From Nitrospira sp. UBA5698 (lineage in GTDB: Bacteria > Nitrospirota > Nitrospiria > Nitrospirales > Nitrospiraceae): a DNA stretch of 24,706 nucleotides. Below, in pieces: positions 8,444-16,641 of this stretch; position 1 is the stretch's first letter; every line of letters starts with the position of its first letter. The notes beneath the pieces were generated by a model that had not been told where the DNA came from, made no database searches, and saw only the letters and a list, made by a program, of their open reading frames with translations. Made by a program: the position numbers and the translations under genes. Where the stretch lies: NCBI GenBank assembly GCA_002420115.1, contig DIHK01000066.1, positions 119,877 through 144,582 on the forward strand, read 5' to 3'.

Positions 8444-8885
8444 GGCTATTCAAAGATACCCAGTCCTACACACAGGCCATTGGAAGCGTCAGCTCAGTGC
8501 AATAGGTAGGGTTCTGTGTCTGCTTACTGCCGTCACCTTCTGCGTCGAGGTGTCAGCGTGGGCCCAGAGTGCCTCGGGGGTGCGGTCGTTCGCGGGCGGA
8601 GTCTCGCCTCTGCTGAAGCTCCCGGGGGGAAGTTTATATCTCGACAACCAGGGAACGCAGGGGTTTCTCTACGCACCGGGACAGCACTTCCAGTCGCACA
8701 ACTTTCGAAATCCGACGACGGGTCAGGCTTGGAGCGGAGCCGTGATGACCTTTGGTCCGCAACTGTCCATCGGGCTTATACAAGGGGCGAATCAGGCTGG
8801 GAGTCCAACCGTTCTGCCTTCTCCGCCGCGGCAGACGGATTTATTGTCGCCGATTGAGTCAGAGTTGCTAGAACCATTTCCTTAA
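8430..8885 (+). CDS. Uncharacterised secreted protein
   Basis: I do not recognise this protein. It is about 151 residues from the ATG at 8430, or 147 from the ATG at 8442. The N-terminus has basic residues, a hydrophobic core (residues about 25-42) and an AWAQS cleavage-like site, so it is probably exported. The mature part is rich in Gly, Ser, Pro and aromatic residues, with motifs such as GGSLYLDNQGTQGFLY and the GQHFQSHNF stretch, suggesting short beta strands, and a Pro-rich tail ending in PIESELLEPFP. There is no lipobox Cys. It diverges from the TolC-like gene across about 50 bp, so the two may share regulatory DNA. Neither start codon has a good ribosome binding site, so start and expression are uncertain. 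Confidence 0.6.
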   Translation: MVHVMAIQRYPVLHTGHWKRQLSAIGRVLCLLTAVTFCVEVSAWAQSASGVRSFAGGVSPLLKLPGGSLYLDNQGTQGFLYAPGQHFQSHNFRNPTTGQAWSGAVMTFGPQLSIGLIQGANQAGSPTVLPSPPRQTDLLSPIESELLEPFP

Positions 8886-8938
8886 CCGGCCCTTGAGTAC
8901 GTTTCGCGGGTTCATGCTGGCTGTTAGGCATGGGGGCA

Positions 8939-10534
8939 TTACGGCGTGTGTTGCGGGAACGGAGATGTGGTGCTGGACTCGCCTCCTGTATCCGTTGCCC
9001 CATAGGCCAGGTGCCACGTCAAGGCCAAGACGAACTGAGATGCGGCTTTAAGAATCTTGGGATCGATCGTGTCGGCGTTGTCGGTTGGTTGATGGAAGTG
9101 TGGATGGACGCCGCCGCTGACCACGGTGATGGTCGGGACACCTGCTTCTTTAAACGGGACATGATCGCCACCAGGGAAAAACCCATAGAGATCCAACTTC
9201 TCTTTTAGGCCCACTGCCTGGCCCGCCTCTAACGCAATATCCTTCTCAATGCCTGTTATCCCGACAGTGAGTCGTCCGTTCCCAACTCCAGCGTGATCAA
9301 TGTTGATCATAGCCTTGGTAAGCGGGAGCGGGACAACAGGACGCGAGGTGTACAGACGTGAGCCGAGCATGTCGCGTTCTTCTCCGCTGAACGAGACGAA
9401 GAGGATGGTTCGCGAAGGACGCCTCTCAAGTTTGGCGAGCGCCCGAGCCACCTCTACGATGATCGCTGTTCCCGAGGCGTTGTCATCCGCACCGGGAAAG
9501 AGGATCCCACCTGGACGACCGAAGTGATCGCGATGGGCTCCGATAATCACGGTCTCTGGTCCTGTTCCTTGGATCATTCCAAGCACATTGATGAGAACTC
9601 CGTTCTCAGTCGTTGTCTTCCACTGAAGCGATACGAACCGATCGGTCTTGGTTGCGTGTGATGTGGTTGTTTGGTTCAGACCTTCTTGAAGGACACGCAG
9701 GCGATCAGAACCAGTGCCATCCGACTGCTGGAGAAGCTCTTGTGCCAGAGCAGTACTGATCCAGGCGCCGGGAATTGCTTGGTCTTGAGGCAGTTGACCG
9801 TAGAAGGCACTGGGGCCTCCAGTGACCCCACGACGGATTTCATAGGGATGGAGAATGGGACCGGTTGCCGTGAGGTAGCCGATTGCCCCACGTTCTCGTG
9901 CGGACCGCACCTTGTCAGCGTGGCTCATGGTCTGCGAGTAGTGGTCCGGTTTGCCTCGCAGAAACAGTACGATGCAATTATTCACGTCGACCCCGGCATA
10001 GTCATCGATGTGTCGAGCGGCATCAACAATGCCATATCCGACAAAGACGACCGGGGCTTGGATCTCTGCGGATGGCGAATCAAAAATGGGGAGATAGTCC
10101 AAGCCAAGCGTTTTGGTGATCAGATGGTCGGTTGCTCCGACTCGTAAGAGTGGCTCCAGCGTGAGTACTGGAGTCGGAACCCGGGTTGCCATCGCTCCGG
10201 AGGAAGTACCGTCCTTCCCCGTGAAGAAAGGTACGATCAGGGATCCGTTGTGCACTCGTGTGAGCCGCAGGCCTGCAGAAAGAAACTCTTGTGCCACCCA
10301 CCGTGCAGACTCGAGGTCCGCGTTGGTGCCGGCTTGTCGTCCGTTGAACTCGGGGCTGCTGAGTGTGCGAATGTCGGCCACCATTCGTTCCGGAGAAAGT
10401 GACTCTATGGCCGCTTGGAATGCCGTCTCCGGTGCCTGTGCGAGCGGGACCTGGGGTTGTAATAAGAAGGTCACGGCAGCGCAGATCACTATTGGGGTGA
10501 GCAATCGATTCAGAAAGGGTGCAAAGGCATTCAT
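8939..10534 (-). CDS. Secreted M28-family zinc peptidase with PA domain
   Basis: The 531-residue protein starts with a signal peptide ending near a PLAQA site, which supports the ATG at 10534; longer in-frame starts up to 10645 would place sequence before the signal. A protease-associated (PA) domain occupies the middle N-terminal part (VVFVGYGIVDAARHIDDYAG and the GAIGYLTATG stretch). The C-terminal catalytic domain has the M28 zinc ligands in order: GAHRDHFG, GADDNASGT, SFSGEERDMLGS, NIDHAG and HPHFHQPTDN. These fit a two-zinc aminopeptidase or carboxypeptidase acting in the periplasm or outside the cell. It appears monocistronic; its 5' side faces a divergent small gene across 146 bp. Substrate specificity cannot be read from sequence. 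Confidence 0.93.
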   Translation of the reverse strand: MNAFAPFLNRLLTPIVICAAVTFLLQPQVPLAQAPETAFQAAIESLSPERMVADIRTLSSPEFNGRQAGTNADLESARWVAQEFLSAGLRLTRVHNGSLIVPFFTGKDGTSSGAMATRVPTPVLTLEPLLRVGATDHLITKTLGLDYLPIFDSPSAEIQAPVVFVGYGIVDAARHIDDYAGVDVNNCIVLFLRGKPDHYSQTMSHADKVRSARERGAIGYLTATGPILHPYEIRRGVTGGPSAFYGQLPQDQAIPGAWISTALAQELLQQSDGTGSDRLRVLQEGLNQTTTSHATKTDRFVSLQWKTTTENGVLINVLGMIQGTGPETVIIGAHRDHFGRPGGILFPGADDNASGTAIIVEVARALAKLERRPSRTILFVSFSGEERDMLGSRLYTSRPVVPLPLTKAMINIDHAGVGNGRLTVGITGIEKDIALEAGQAVGLKEKLDLYGFFPGGDHVPFKEAGVPTITVVSGGVHPHFHQPTDNADTIDPKILKAASQFVLALTWHLAYGATDTGGESSTTSPFPQHTP

Positions 10535-10680
10535 GATGGTATCCGGGCCACAGAGAGCAACGGTGGCTGACCGATGGATCATAGCATGCAGGGAAGCCGG
10601 TTGCAGAGCCGTACCAAGCCCAGGTACTATTCGCTCGGCGAGCAAGACGGACGTCTATGTTGTGCGGATGGAGATTCAGG

Positions 10681-10935
10681 ATGGCAGGGGGCGAGCAGGG
10701 AAAAGGATTGTACGATCACTTGTACCGGCGGTTTTTTGAGGAGCGTGATACTCACGAGGGGTATTCGTTCCAGCAGGCCCCAGCCGGAAGTGCGGCGCCT
10801 CCGGTGGTGACGTTTCGGGAAAAACTGCGGTGGTGGACGTGGGATCGGTGGAAGCGTCGACGAACCCTTCTTGCTGAGCGGGACCGGTTGCAACGTGACA
10901 TTCTTCAGATCAAGAAATCAGGGAACCTCAAGTAA
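10681..10935 (+). CDS. Small hypothetical protein, Trp/Arg-rich
   Basis: This 84-residue protein is not one I recognise. It has no signal peptide. A Tyr/Phe-rich N-terminus (YDHLYRRFFEERDTHEGYSF) is followed by a Pro/Ala linker, then an aromatic-basic segment (KLRWWTWDRWKRRR) and a final amphipathic helix rich in Leu, Arg and Lys that could form a short coiled coil or a peripheral membrane helix. The ATG at 10681 has a GGAG seven bases upstream; a start at 10657 is possible. It ends 8 bp before the next gene in the same direction, so the two are probably co-expressed. Coding status is supported mainly by that spacing and by the ribosome binding site. Confidence 0.6.
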   Translation: MAGGEQGKGLYDHLYRRFFEERDTHEGYSFQQAPAGSAAPPVVTFREKLRWWTWDRWKRRRTLLAERDRLQRDILQIKKSGNLK

Positions 10936-10943
10936 GGCAAGTT

Positions 10944-11735
10944 GTGTTGAGGATGATTCGCCTGCCATATATCGGAGGGCAAACGTTGGCGACGCTGGGC
11001 CTCTTGGTAGTGGCCGGAACGGTTTCTATGGCGGGGCCTTCCCTGAGTTACGGTCTTCAGCGAGAGACGCATGAGGAAAAGGCCGCCAATCTGAAACAAC
11101 AGGCCAAGGGTGGGCTCTTTCAGCAGTGGGCATTCGATCAAGAACCGATCGGAGGGCTGCCTCATGGTTTTGTGCAAGCCGTGTCCCGTGAGGAGCCGCT
11201 TGCCGAGTGGGTGGTGCAACGTCATCCCACGGCTCCCTCTCCGCCCAATGTCGTGGTTGCCTCGTCGGGTTGTCGGCAGTTCTGCTATCAGATGCTATTG
11301 GCCGAGGGAATGCAGTATGAATATCCGGATGTGAGTGTTCGGTTGCATGCCTCCCCGGGGACCGTCGGATCAGGTGGAGTGGTGATCGGGGCACGTGATG
11401 CGAAAAATTTTTATGGTGCCTTCGTGGATGTAGCCACGCAACAAGTTAGATTCGTTCGCCTTTCCGACGGGGTCGCAACGATTCTCGGGCAAGCGACTAT
11501 CACTCTGAGACCGGTTGACTGGCATACCCTCAGAGTGCAGCGCAATACGATCATCAGTAAAGACTTCATCGAGGTGTTTGTGGATGGCACGCTCGTGCTC
11601 TCCGTTGAGGATCAGACGTTGGGATTGGGGCAGGTCGGTTTTGTTGTGTCAGATAAGTCCAGGATGATGTTTGATAGTTTCCACGCGATTCCACTCTTTT
11701 CTCATCGGCCACTTTCTTCGCCGCCGGCCTACTAA
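10944..11735 (+). CDS. Secreted protein with a C-terminal jelly-roll (DUF1080/LamG-like) domain
   Basis: The 263-residue protein has an N-terminal hydrophobic signal segment (residues about 12-36). Residues about 50-90 resemble the opening of DUF1080-type proteins (FDQEPIGGLPHGF), and residues about 125-255 read as a concanavalin-like beta sandwich: DVSVRLHASPG, GGVVIGARDAKNFYGAFVD, WHTLRVQRNT, FIEVFVDGTLVLSVED and LGQVGFVVSDKS. Such domains often bind carbohydrate, but no catalytic residues can be assigned. GTG at 10944 is preceded by AAGG at a good distance; ATG at 10953 is an alternative. It forms a likely pair with the small upstream gene. Periplasmic or extracellular location is inferred. 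Confidence 0.82.
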   Translation: MLRMIRLPYIGGQTLATLGLLVVAGTVSMAGPSLSYGLQRETHEEKAANLKQQAKGGLFQQWAFDQEPIGGLPHGFVQAVSREEPLAEWVVQRHPTAPSPPNVVVASSGCRQFCYQMLLAEGMQYEYPDVSVRLHASPGTVGSGGVVIGARDAKNFYGAFVDVATQQVRFVRLSDGVATILGQATITLRPVDWHTLRVQRNTIISKDFIEVFVDGTLVLSVEDQTLGLGQVGFVVSDKSRMMFDSFHAIPLFSHRPLSSPPAY

Positions 11736-11771
11736 TGTGAGCCAGCTGACAACCTGAGTGTGCCTTCAAAC

Positions 11772-11801
11772 TTGCCTTTGTCTTTACATCTAAGGTACGA
11801 T
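11772..11801 (+). promoter_or_regulatory. Candidate promoter for the RRM protein gene
   Basis: TTGCCT (11772-11777) and TACGAT (11796-11801) are separated by 18 bases; both are imperfect matches to sigma70 boxes. If used, the mRNA would have a leader of roughly 190 bases containing a small hairpin (CTTGTG 11813-11818 with CACAAG 11828-11833). A TTGACG at 11923 has no good -10 partner. Confidence 0.25.
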
Positions 11802-11999
11802 TGCAGCGTCGGCTTGTGAAAGGCCTGCACAAGTTCGGCGCAAAAAGTATGAGGCCTTGATAGATGTTGTGTTGGGCCAGCCCGGGAATCTGATCGGAAG
11901 CCAGAGCTAAGCCGCCGTGGTGTTGACGTCTTCGGCCCATTCCTTCCTTGTTGCTTTCTCGAGTCCAAGACAACATCATTGTGTCAAAGGAGGAGCCAG

Positions 12000-12299
12000 A
12001 TGGGTGCGAAGATTTATGTCGGTGGATTGCCGTATTCAACGACCGAGCAGCAGCTGAGTGACTTGTTTGCGGCGCATGGATCCGTGGCCTCGGCCCGGAT
12101 CATCACGGACAAGTTTACCGGGCAATCTCGTGGGTTTGGATTTGTGGAAATGTCGTCCGATGCTGAAGCGCAGGCTGCGGTTGCAGCGTTGAACGGGACG
12201 CAACTCGGTGGACGGACGTTGACGGTGAATGAAGCACGTCCGCAAGAACCGCGTTCCGGTGGCGGAGGACGTGGGGGATTTGGGGGCGGTCGCGGTTAA
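12000..12299 (+). CDS. RRM-domain RNA-binding protein with Gly-rich tail
   Basis: The 99-residue protein is a single RNA recognition motif followed by a Gly/Arg tail. RNP-2 is IYVGGL (residues 5-10) and RNP-1 is RGFGFVEM (about 44-51), both with the aromatic residues that stack on RNA bases. Residues 80-99 are rich in Gly and Arg, as in the small RRM proteins of cyanobacteria and other bacteria, several of which are cold-induced. The ATG follows AAAGGAGG by seven bases, a much better start than a GTG 21 bases upstream. It is a single transcription unit closed by a strong terminator. Its RNA targets are unknown. Confidence 0.95.
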   Translation: MGAKIYVGGLPYSTTEQQLSDLFAAHGSVASARIITDKFTGQSRGFGFVEMSSDAEAQAAVAALNGTQLGGRTLTVNEARPQEPRSGGGGRGGFGGGRG

Positions 12300-12325
12300 A
12301 GCGAGATCTGTTTCGTTGTCGATGG

Positions 12326-12361
12326 GGGCTGCCGGAGGTTCCGGCGGCCCTTTTTACTTTT
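12326..12361 (+). terminator. Rho-independent terminator of the RRM gene
   Basis: A 10-bp GC-rich stem (GGGCTGCCGG with CCGGCGGCCC, one G-U wobble) encloses a 5-base loop and is followed directly by TTTTTACTTTT. It begins 26 bases after the RRM stop codon and separates that gene from uvrB. Confidence 0.9.
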
Positions 12362-12428
12362 GAGGGCTGTGGTGGGAGGATGTTGATGCTGATTGGCTCT
12401 TTGTTCCGTCGCATCACGGGAGGTTGTC

Positions 12429-14426
12429 GTGCCACCCTTTAAGCTCGATGCCCCTTTCAAGCCCTGTGGGGATCAGCCTGCTGCCATCGACCGACTGACG
12501 ACCGGAATCCAATCTGGCACCAAGCATCAGGTCCTGCTGGGAGTCACTGGATCAGGCAAGACCTTTACGATGGCCAATCTTGTCGAACGTGTCCAGAAGC
12601 CGACGTTGGTCCTCGTGCACAACAAAACTCTGGCCGGGCAACTCTACCAGGAATTCAAACAGTTTTTCCCCCATAACGCCGTCGAGTATTTCGTGAGTTA
12701 CTACGATTACTATCAGCCGGAAGCCTATATCCCGCAGAGCGATACGTACATCGCCAAGGATTCTTCCATCAATGATGCCATCGATCAGATGCGTCACTCC
12801 GCTACGACCGAGCTGTTACAACGAAATGATGTCCTGATTGTGTCCTCCGTCTCCTGTATCTATGGGCTGGGGTCGCCGGAGGTCTACCATGACATGCTGA
12901 TTTATCTGGAGGTCGGCCTCGAAACGAGGCGAGACAAGCTTTTGTCGAAGTTGGTCGAAATTCAATATGAACGCAATGATGTGGATTTTCATCGTGGAAC
13001 CTTTCGAGCACGTGGTGATGTGATCGAAATTTTCCCTGCCTCGTCGGAAGCGAAATCCGTGCGCATCGAACTCTTCGGAGATATGGTGGACGCCATTCAT
13101 CAAATCGACCCGCTCACGGGGAAGTCCTTGGGAAAGCTGCCCAAGGTTGCGATCTACCCGAATACCCACTATCTCATTGCGCCGGATCGCTATGAGCGGG
13201 CTATTACGGGCATTGAGGAGGAGCTCGACGAGCGCGTCGCCAATTTCAGGCAATCCGGACGGTTGTTGGAGGCGCAACGGATTGAGCAGCGCACGAAGTT
13301 TGACCTCGAGATGATCCGAGCCATGGGCTATTGCCACGGGATTGAAAATTACTCTCGGCATCTCAGCGGAAGAAACCCGGGCCAGGCGCCCCCCACGTTG
13401 TTGGATTACTTTCCAAAGGATTTTTTGCTCATCGTCGATGAGTCTCACGCGACCATTCCTCAAGTCGGCGGCATGTATGAAGGGGATTTTTCGCGAAAGC
13501 GGACGCTTGTGGAGTATGGATTCCGACTTCCGTCGGCGGTCGATAATCGACCGTTAAAATTCGTGGAATTCGAACAGTGCTTGAATCAGGTGGTGTATGT
13601 GTCGGCCACACCCGGCACCTACGAACTCAAGCATGCAGGTTATGAGGTTGTGGAGCAGATCGTTCGTCCAACAGGATTGATGGATCCGCAGATCGAAGTC
13701 GTGCCGGCCAAAGGGCAAGTCGATCACCTTCTGGGGCAGGTTCGTGCGGAGGTGGCCAAGCGGGGACGAGTGCTTGTGACGACTCTGACGAAGCGGATGG
13801 CCGAGGATTTGACGGAGTACTATCACGACTTGGGAATTAAGGTTCGTTATCTCCATTCCGATATCAAAACGCTTGAGCGGGCGGAGATCATCCGTGACCT
13901 CCGATGCGGAACGTTTGACGTGTTGGTCGGAATCAATTTACTCCGGGAGGGGCTGGATCTTCCCGAGGTGAGCCTCGTCGCGATTCTGGACGCGGATAAG
14001 GAAGGTTACCTGCGTTCTTACCGCGCGTTGATCCAAACGGCCGGTCGGGCAGCGCGCAATCTCGAAGGACGAGTGATTTTTTACGGAGATGGCGTGACGG
14101 ATTCGATGAAACAGGCCATTGACGAGACGAATCGTCGTCGTGGGATTCAGGCCGAGTACAACCGTGTCCATGGCATTACGCCGGTCGGTATTACGAAAGG
14201 GATCCCGTCTCTTGAGTACGCGGTGGCGGACCTTGATTACGTTCAACTTCCGCTTGCGGCGGAGTCTGATGCCGAGTATGGAAGCGTAGAGTCAACCGAT
14301 CGACTTATTCAGCGACTGGAGGTCGAGATGAAAGCCGCTGCGAAGGAGCTGGCCTTCGAACGAGCAGCGGAGCTGCGGAATCGGATCAAGGCGTTGCGAC
14401 TTCGGACGTTACAGGTAACAGATTAG
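12429..14426 (+). CDS. uvrB: UvrB, excinuclease ABC subunit B
   Basis: UvrB is the helicase-like subunit that verifies damage after UvrA loading and then recruits UvrC. The 665-residue protein is close to the usual 670. It has Walker A GVTGSGKTF (near residue 37), the beta-hairpin region VSYYDYYQPEAYIP that inserts between DNA strands, the LLIVDESH Walker B box, VSATPGTYE, the C-terminal helicase motifs (LREGLDLPEV and QTAGRAARN) and a terminal UVR helix pair (LAFERAAELRNRI) that contacts UvrC. GTG at 12429 was chosen because GGGAGG lies five bases upstream and the family begins at PFKL; a TTG at 12393 would add an unsupported extension. The stop codon overlaps that of the convergent gene. 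Confidence 0.96.
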   Translation: MPPFKLDAPFKPCGDQPAAIDRLTTGIQSGTKHQVLLGVTGSGKTFTMANLVERVQKPTLVLVHNKTLAGQLYQEFKQFFPHNAVEYFVSYYDYYQPEAYIPQSDTYIAKDSSINDAIDQMRHSATTELLQRNDVLIVSSVSCIYGLGSPEVYHDMLIYLEVGLETRRDKLLSKLVEIQYERNDVDFHRGTFRARGDVIEIFPASSEAKSVRIELFGDMVDAIHQIDPLTGKSLGKLPKVAIYPNTHYLIAPDRYERAITGIEEELDERVANFRQSGRLLEAQRIEQRTKFDLEMIRAMGYCHGIENYSRHLSGRNPGQAPPTLLDYFPKDFLLIVDESHATIPQVGGMYEGDFSRKRTLVEYGFRLPSAVDNRPLKFVEFEQCLNQVVYVSATPGTYELKHAGYEVVEQIVRPTGLMDPQIEVVPAKGQVDHLLGQVRAEVAKRGRVLVTTLTKRMAEDLTEYYHDLGIKVRYLHSDIKTLERAEIIRDLRCGTFDVLVGINLLREGLDLPEVSLVAILDADKEGYLRSYRALIQTAGRAARNLEGRVIFYGDGVTDSMKQAIDETNRRRGIQAEYNRVHGITPVGITKGIPSLEYAVADLDYVQLPLAAESDAEYGSVESTDRLIQRLEVEMKAAAKELAFERAAELRNRIKALRLRTLQVTD

Positions 14427-14683
14427 ACGTGCTTATAGAGATAGATCCCGACGAACATGCCGAGAATGCTCAAGATGTTAATCTTGAGGCTGAACCCTAA
14501 CACGAGTTTGATCAACACCAGATCTACGGTCAGGGGTGGATTAATGCCGGGCATAAAATGCGTTGAGAAAATACTTTGGATGGTGCCCTGAGGCGCCATC
14601 ACGTGGAGAATTTCGCCGAGGATGCCACCCAGTAGACCTCCGATGAGGACAAACACGATCAAGACCCAGGGCGATTTTCGCAC
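14423..14683 (-). CDS. DUF4321 family small membrane protein
   Basis: This 86-residue protein matches DUF4321: an N-terminal membrane helix with a Gly-rich face (IGGLLGGILGEIL), a loop with a PPLTVDL motif, and a second membrane helix (LVLGFSLKINILSILGMFVGIYLY). The function of the family is not known. The GTG start has AGGAG seven bases upstream. Its TAA overlaps the TAG of uvrB tail to tail, so the two transcripts must share antisense 3' ends. No partner gene is adjacent in the same direction. Confidence 0.88.
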   Translation of the reverse strand: MRKSPWVLIVFVLIGGLLGGILGEILHVMAPQGTIQSIFSTHFMPGINPPLTVDLVLIKLVLGFSLKINILSILGMFVGIYLYKHV

Positions 14684-14801
14684 GTGGCTTCTCCTCGTTG
14701 ACGGCTACTCTATAGGCGAGTCGTGAGGTCGAGCTCTCTCACAGAGGCACCATATCTGAAGGGTTTCGGCATGTCAATAAAACTACTGACTTCTGGTGAC
14801 C

Positions 14802-14830
14802 TTGACTTGCTTTCTGTGGTCCTATACACT
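14802..14830 (+). promoter_or_regulatory. Sigma70-like promoter of the ffh operon
   Basis: TTGACT (14802-14807) and TACACT (14825-14830) are spaced by 17 bases. The predicted start near 14837 leaves a leader of about 80 bases before ffh. That leader can form a small GC-rich hairpin (around 14871-14895), whose role is unknown. Confidence 0.55.
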
Positions 14831-14919
14831 TTCCGGTGCTCTTTCTCTAGGATTTTCGAGGTGATCGGAGGTCTGGTGCAAGGCCTCGGTGGCCTCTTTC
14901 TGTGCGGCGGTACAGTGTC

Positions 14920-16266
14920 ATGCTTGATGCATTAAGTGAGAAGTTTGAAAAAGTTCTGAAAAAGCTCCGTGGGCAGGGTGTGCTTACCGAGCAGAATATT
15001 ACTGAAGCGCTCAAGGAGGTGCGGTTTGCTCTCCTCGAAGCGGACGTCAATTTCAAGATTGTCAAAGAGTTTATCGATCGTGTGCGCGAAAAGGCGATTG
15101 GCCAGGAAGTCCTGCAGAGTCTGACTCCTGGGCATCAAGTGGTCAAGGTCGTCTGGGATGAGCTCCGGGCGATGATGGGGCAAGATCGAGTTGGTCTCGG
15201 TCTCAATTCCCAACCGCCGACCATCGTCATGATGGTTGGTTTGCAGGGTGCGGGAAAGACGACAGCCAGCGGAAAGCTTGCTCGTCTTTTTAAGAATCAA
15301 GGTAAGCGCGTGCTGCTGGTGGCGGCTGACCCACGTCGTCCTGCTGCGGGAGAGCAGTTAAGTGCATTGGGAAGAGACCTTGGGGTCGAAGTGCATCGTG
15401 CCGATCAGACTCAAGCTTCACAAGCCGATGTGGTGCGGATCTGCGGTGCCGGTGTAGATCGGGGCCGGGAACAGGGCTTTGATCTGGTCATTCTGGATAC
15501 CGGCGGGCGTTTGCATATTGATGATGAATTGATGGGGGAATTAACGGCGGTGAAGGCTGCCGTGGCCCCTCATGAGGTGCTGCTGGTCGCCGATGCGATG
15601 ACCGGCCAGGACGCGGTCACTATGGCCGGTCAGTTTGATCAACGGGTCGGTCTCACCGGCATTATCCTGACCAAGGTCGAAGGGGATGCGCGTGGAGGGG
15701 CAGTCTTGTCGATTCGGGCTGCCACGGGAAAGCCGATCAAGTTTTTGGGGGTTGGGGAAAAACTCGATGCGCTTGAGCCGTTTCACCCGGACCGGATGGC
15801 CTCCCGTATTCTGGGGATGGGGGATGTGTTGTCCCTCATTGAAAAAGCACAGGAAAGCATCACACGGGAACAGGCGGAGGAAGCGCAGAAGCGGCTCACC
15901 AGCAATACCTTTACGCTGGAAGATTTTCGGACCCAGTTGGGACAGATGAATCGCATGGGTTCCTTTGAACAGATCTTAGGCATGCTTCCTGGAGGACAAA
16001 AGCTCAAGCAGGCGATGGAGGGGAATAAGCCCGAGCGAGAGATCAGCCGGGTGGTTGCGGTGATCGATTCGATGACCGCGAAAGAGCGCCGCGATCATAC
16101 GATTATTAACGGAAGCCGGAAGAAAAGGATTGCACGGGGAAGCGGTACGACAGTGCAGGATGTGAATCGGCTGATCAAGCAATTCTTATCTGCAAAGAAG
16201 TTGGCAAAGGCAATGACCGGTGCGGGAGGGCGTCGGCAACTCGCCCAGCTCTTGCGTGCCCGGTAA
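14920..16266 (+). CDS. ffh: Ffh, signal recognition particle GTPase (SRP54)
   Basis: Ffh binds 4.5S RNA and signal sequences of nascent membrane proteins and docks with FtsY through paired GTPases. This 448-residue protein has the N-domain (residues 1-85), the G-domain with GLQGAGKTT near 107, DPRRPAA, DTGGRLHID at 193-201, TKVEGDARGG at 251-260 and GVGEKLDALEPFHPDR, and the Met-containing M-domain from about 325 with RIARGSGT for RNA binding. Two positions differ from the usual text: DTAGR is DTGGR, and the guanine-specificity Asp of TKxD is Glu254. The ATG at 14920 fits the family start; a GTG at 14902 adds six residues. It heads the ribosome-assembly gene run. No SRP RNA gene was found nearby. 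Confidence 0.96.
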   Translation: MLDALSEKFEKVLKKLRGQGVLTEQNITEALKEVRFALLEADVNFKIVKEFIDRVREKAIGQEVLQSLTPGHQVVKVVWDELRAMMGQDRVGLGLNSQPPTIVMMVGLQGAGKTTASGKLARLFKNQGKRVLLVAADPRRPAAGEQLSALGRDLGVEVHRADQTQASQADVVRICGAGVDRGREQGFDLVILDTGGRLHIDDELMGELTAVKAAVAPHEVLLVADAMTGQDAVTMAGQFDQRVGLTGIILTKVEGDARGGAVLSIRAATGKPIKFLGVGEKLDALEPFHPDRMASRILGMGDVLSLIEKAQESITREQAEEAQKRLTSNTFTLEDFRTQLGQMNRMGSFEQILGMLPGGQKLKQAMEGNKPEREISRVVAVIDSMTAKERRDHTIINGSRKKRIARGSGTTVQDVNRLIKQFLSAKKLAKAMTGAGGRRQLAQLLRAR

Positions 16267-16307
16267 TCGATTCAGAAGATTCGAACCAGTGTAAAGGAGG
16301 AATCGTT

Positions 16308-16634
16308 GTGGCTGTACATTTGAGGCTCGCTCGCACAGGACGACATAAACGACCGATGTATCGGGTGGTGGCGGCAGACTCGCGGAAAGCACGCGACGGC
16401 CGTTTCATCGAAATTCTCGGAATTTTCGACCCGTTGAAAGAAGCGGGGGTGCCGGAGCTCAAGCAGGAGCGGGTGCTGACGTGGCTTCACCAAGGGGCTC
16501 AGCCGACGGTGACCGTGCGGACCTTGCTGCGTCGTGCGGGGGTCTGGAAGCAATTTGAGGCGGAAAAGTCCGCAAAGGAGAAGAAGGCTCCGGCTGAAAA
16601 GTCCACCCAGAAGAAGGCTTCAGCAAAAGCTTGA
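16308..16634 (+). CDS. rpsP: Ribosomal protein S16
   Basis: S16 is an early-binding protein needed for 30S assembly. The first 80 or so residues carry the family pattern (VHLRLARTGRHKRPMYRVVAAD at the start, then GRFIEILGIFDPL). The 108-residue length exceeds the core because of a Lys/Ala/Glu-rich tail from about residue 83, probably disordered and RNA-contacting. GTG at 16308 follows AAAGGAGG by seven bases. It lies 41 bp after ffh and 7 bp before rimM, in the widespread rpsP-rimM-trmD-rplS order, but without the KH-domain gene (khpA) often found between rpsP and rimM. Confidence 0.97.
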   Translation: MAVHLRLARTGRHKRPMYRVVAADSRKARDGRFIEILGIFDPLKEAGVPELKQERVLTWLHQGAQPTVTVRTLLRRAGVWKQFEAEKSAKEKKAPAEKSTQKKASAKA

Positions 16635-16641
16635 TCGCGGG

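Noticed and set aside
12393..12428. N-terminal extension of uvrB from a TTG
   Set aside because: The GTG at 12429 has a GGGAGG site at ideal distance and matches the family start.
14838..14919. Possible 4.5S SRP RNA gene upstream of ffh
   Set aside because: The conserved SRP apical-loop sequence (such as GGAAGGAAGCAGCC) is absent; only a small hairpin is present.
16534..16641. N-terminal extension of rimM overlapping rpsP
   Set aside because: It reads an Arg-rich out-of-frame version of the rpsP tail and is not found in RimM proteins.
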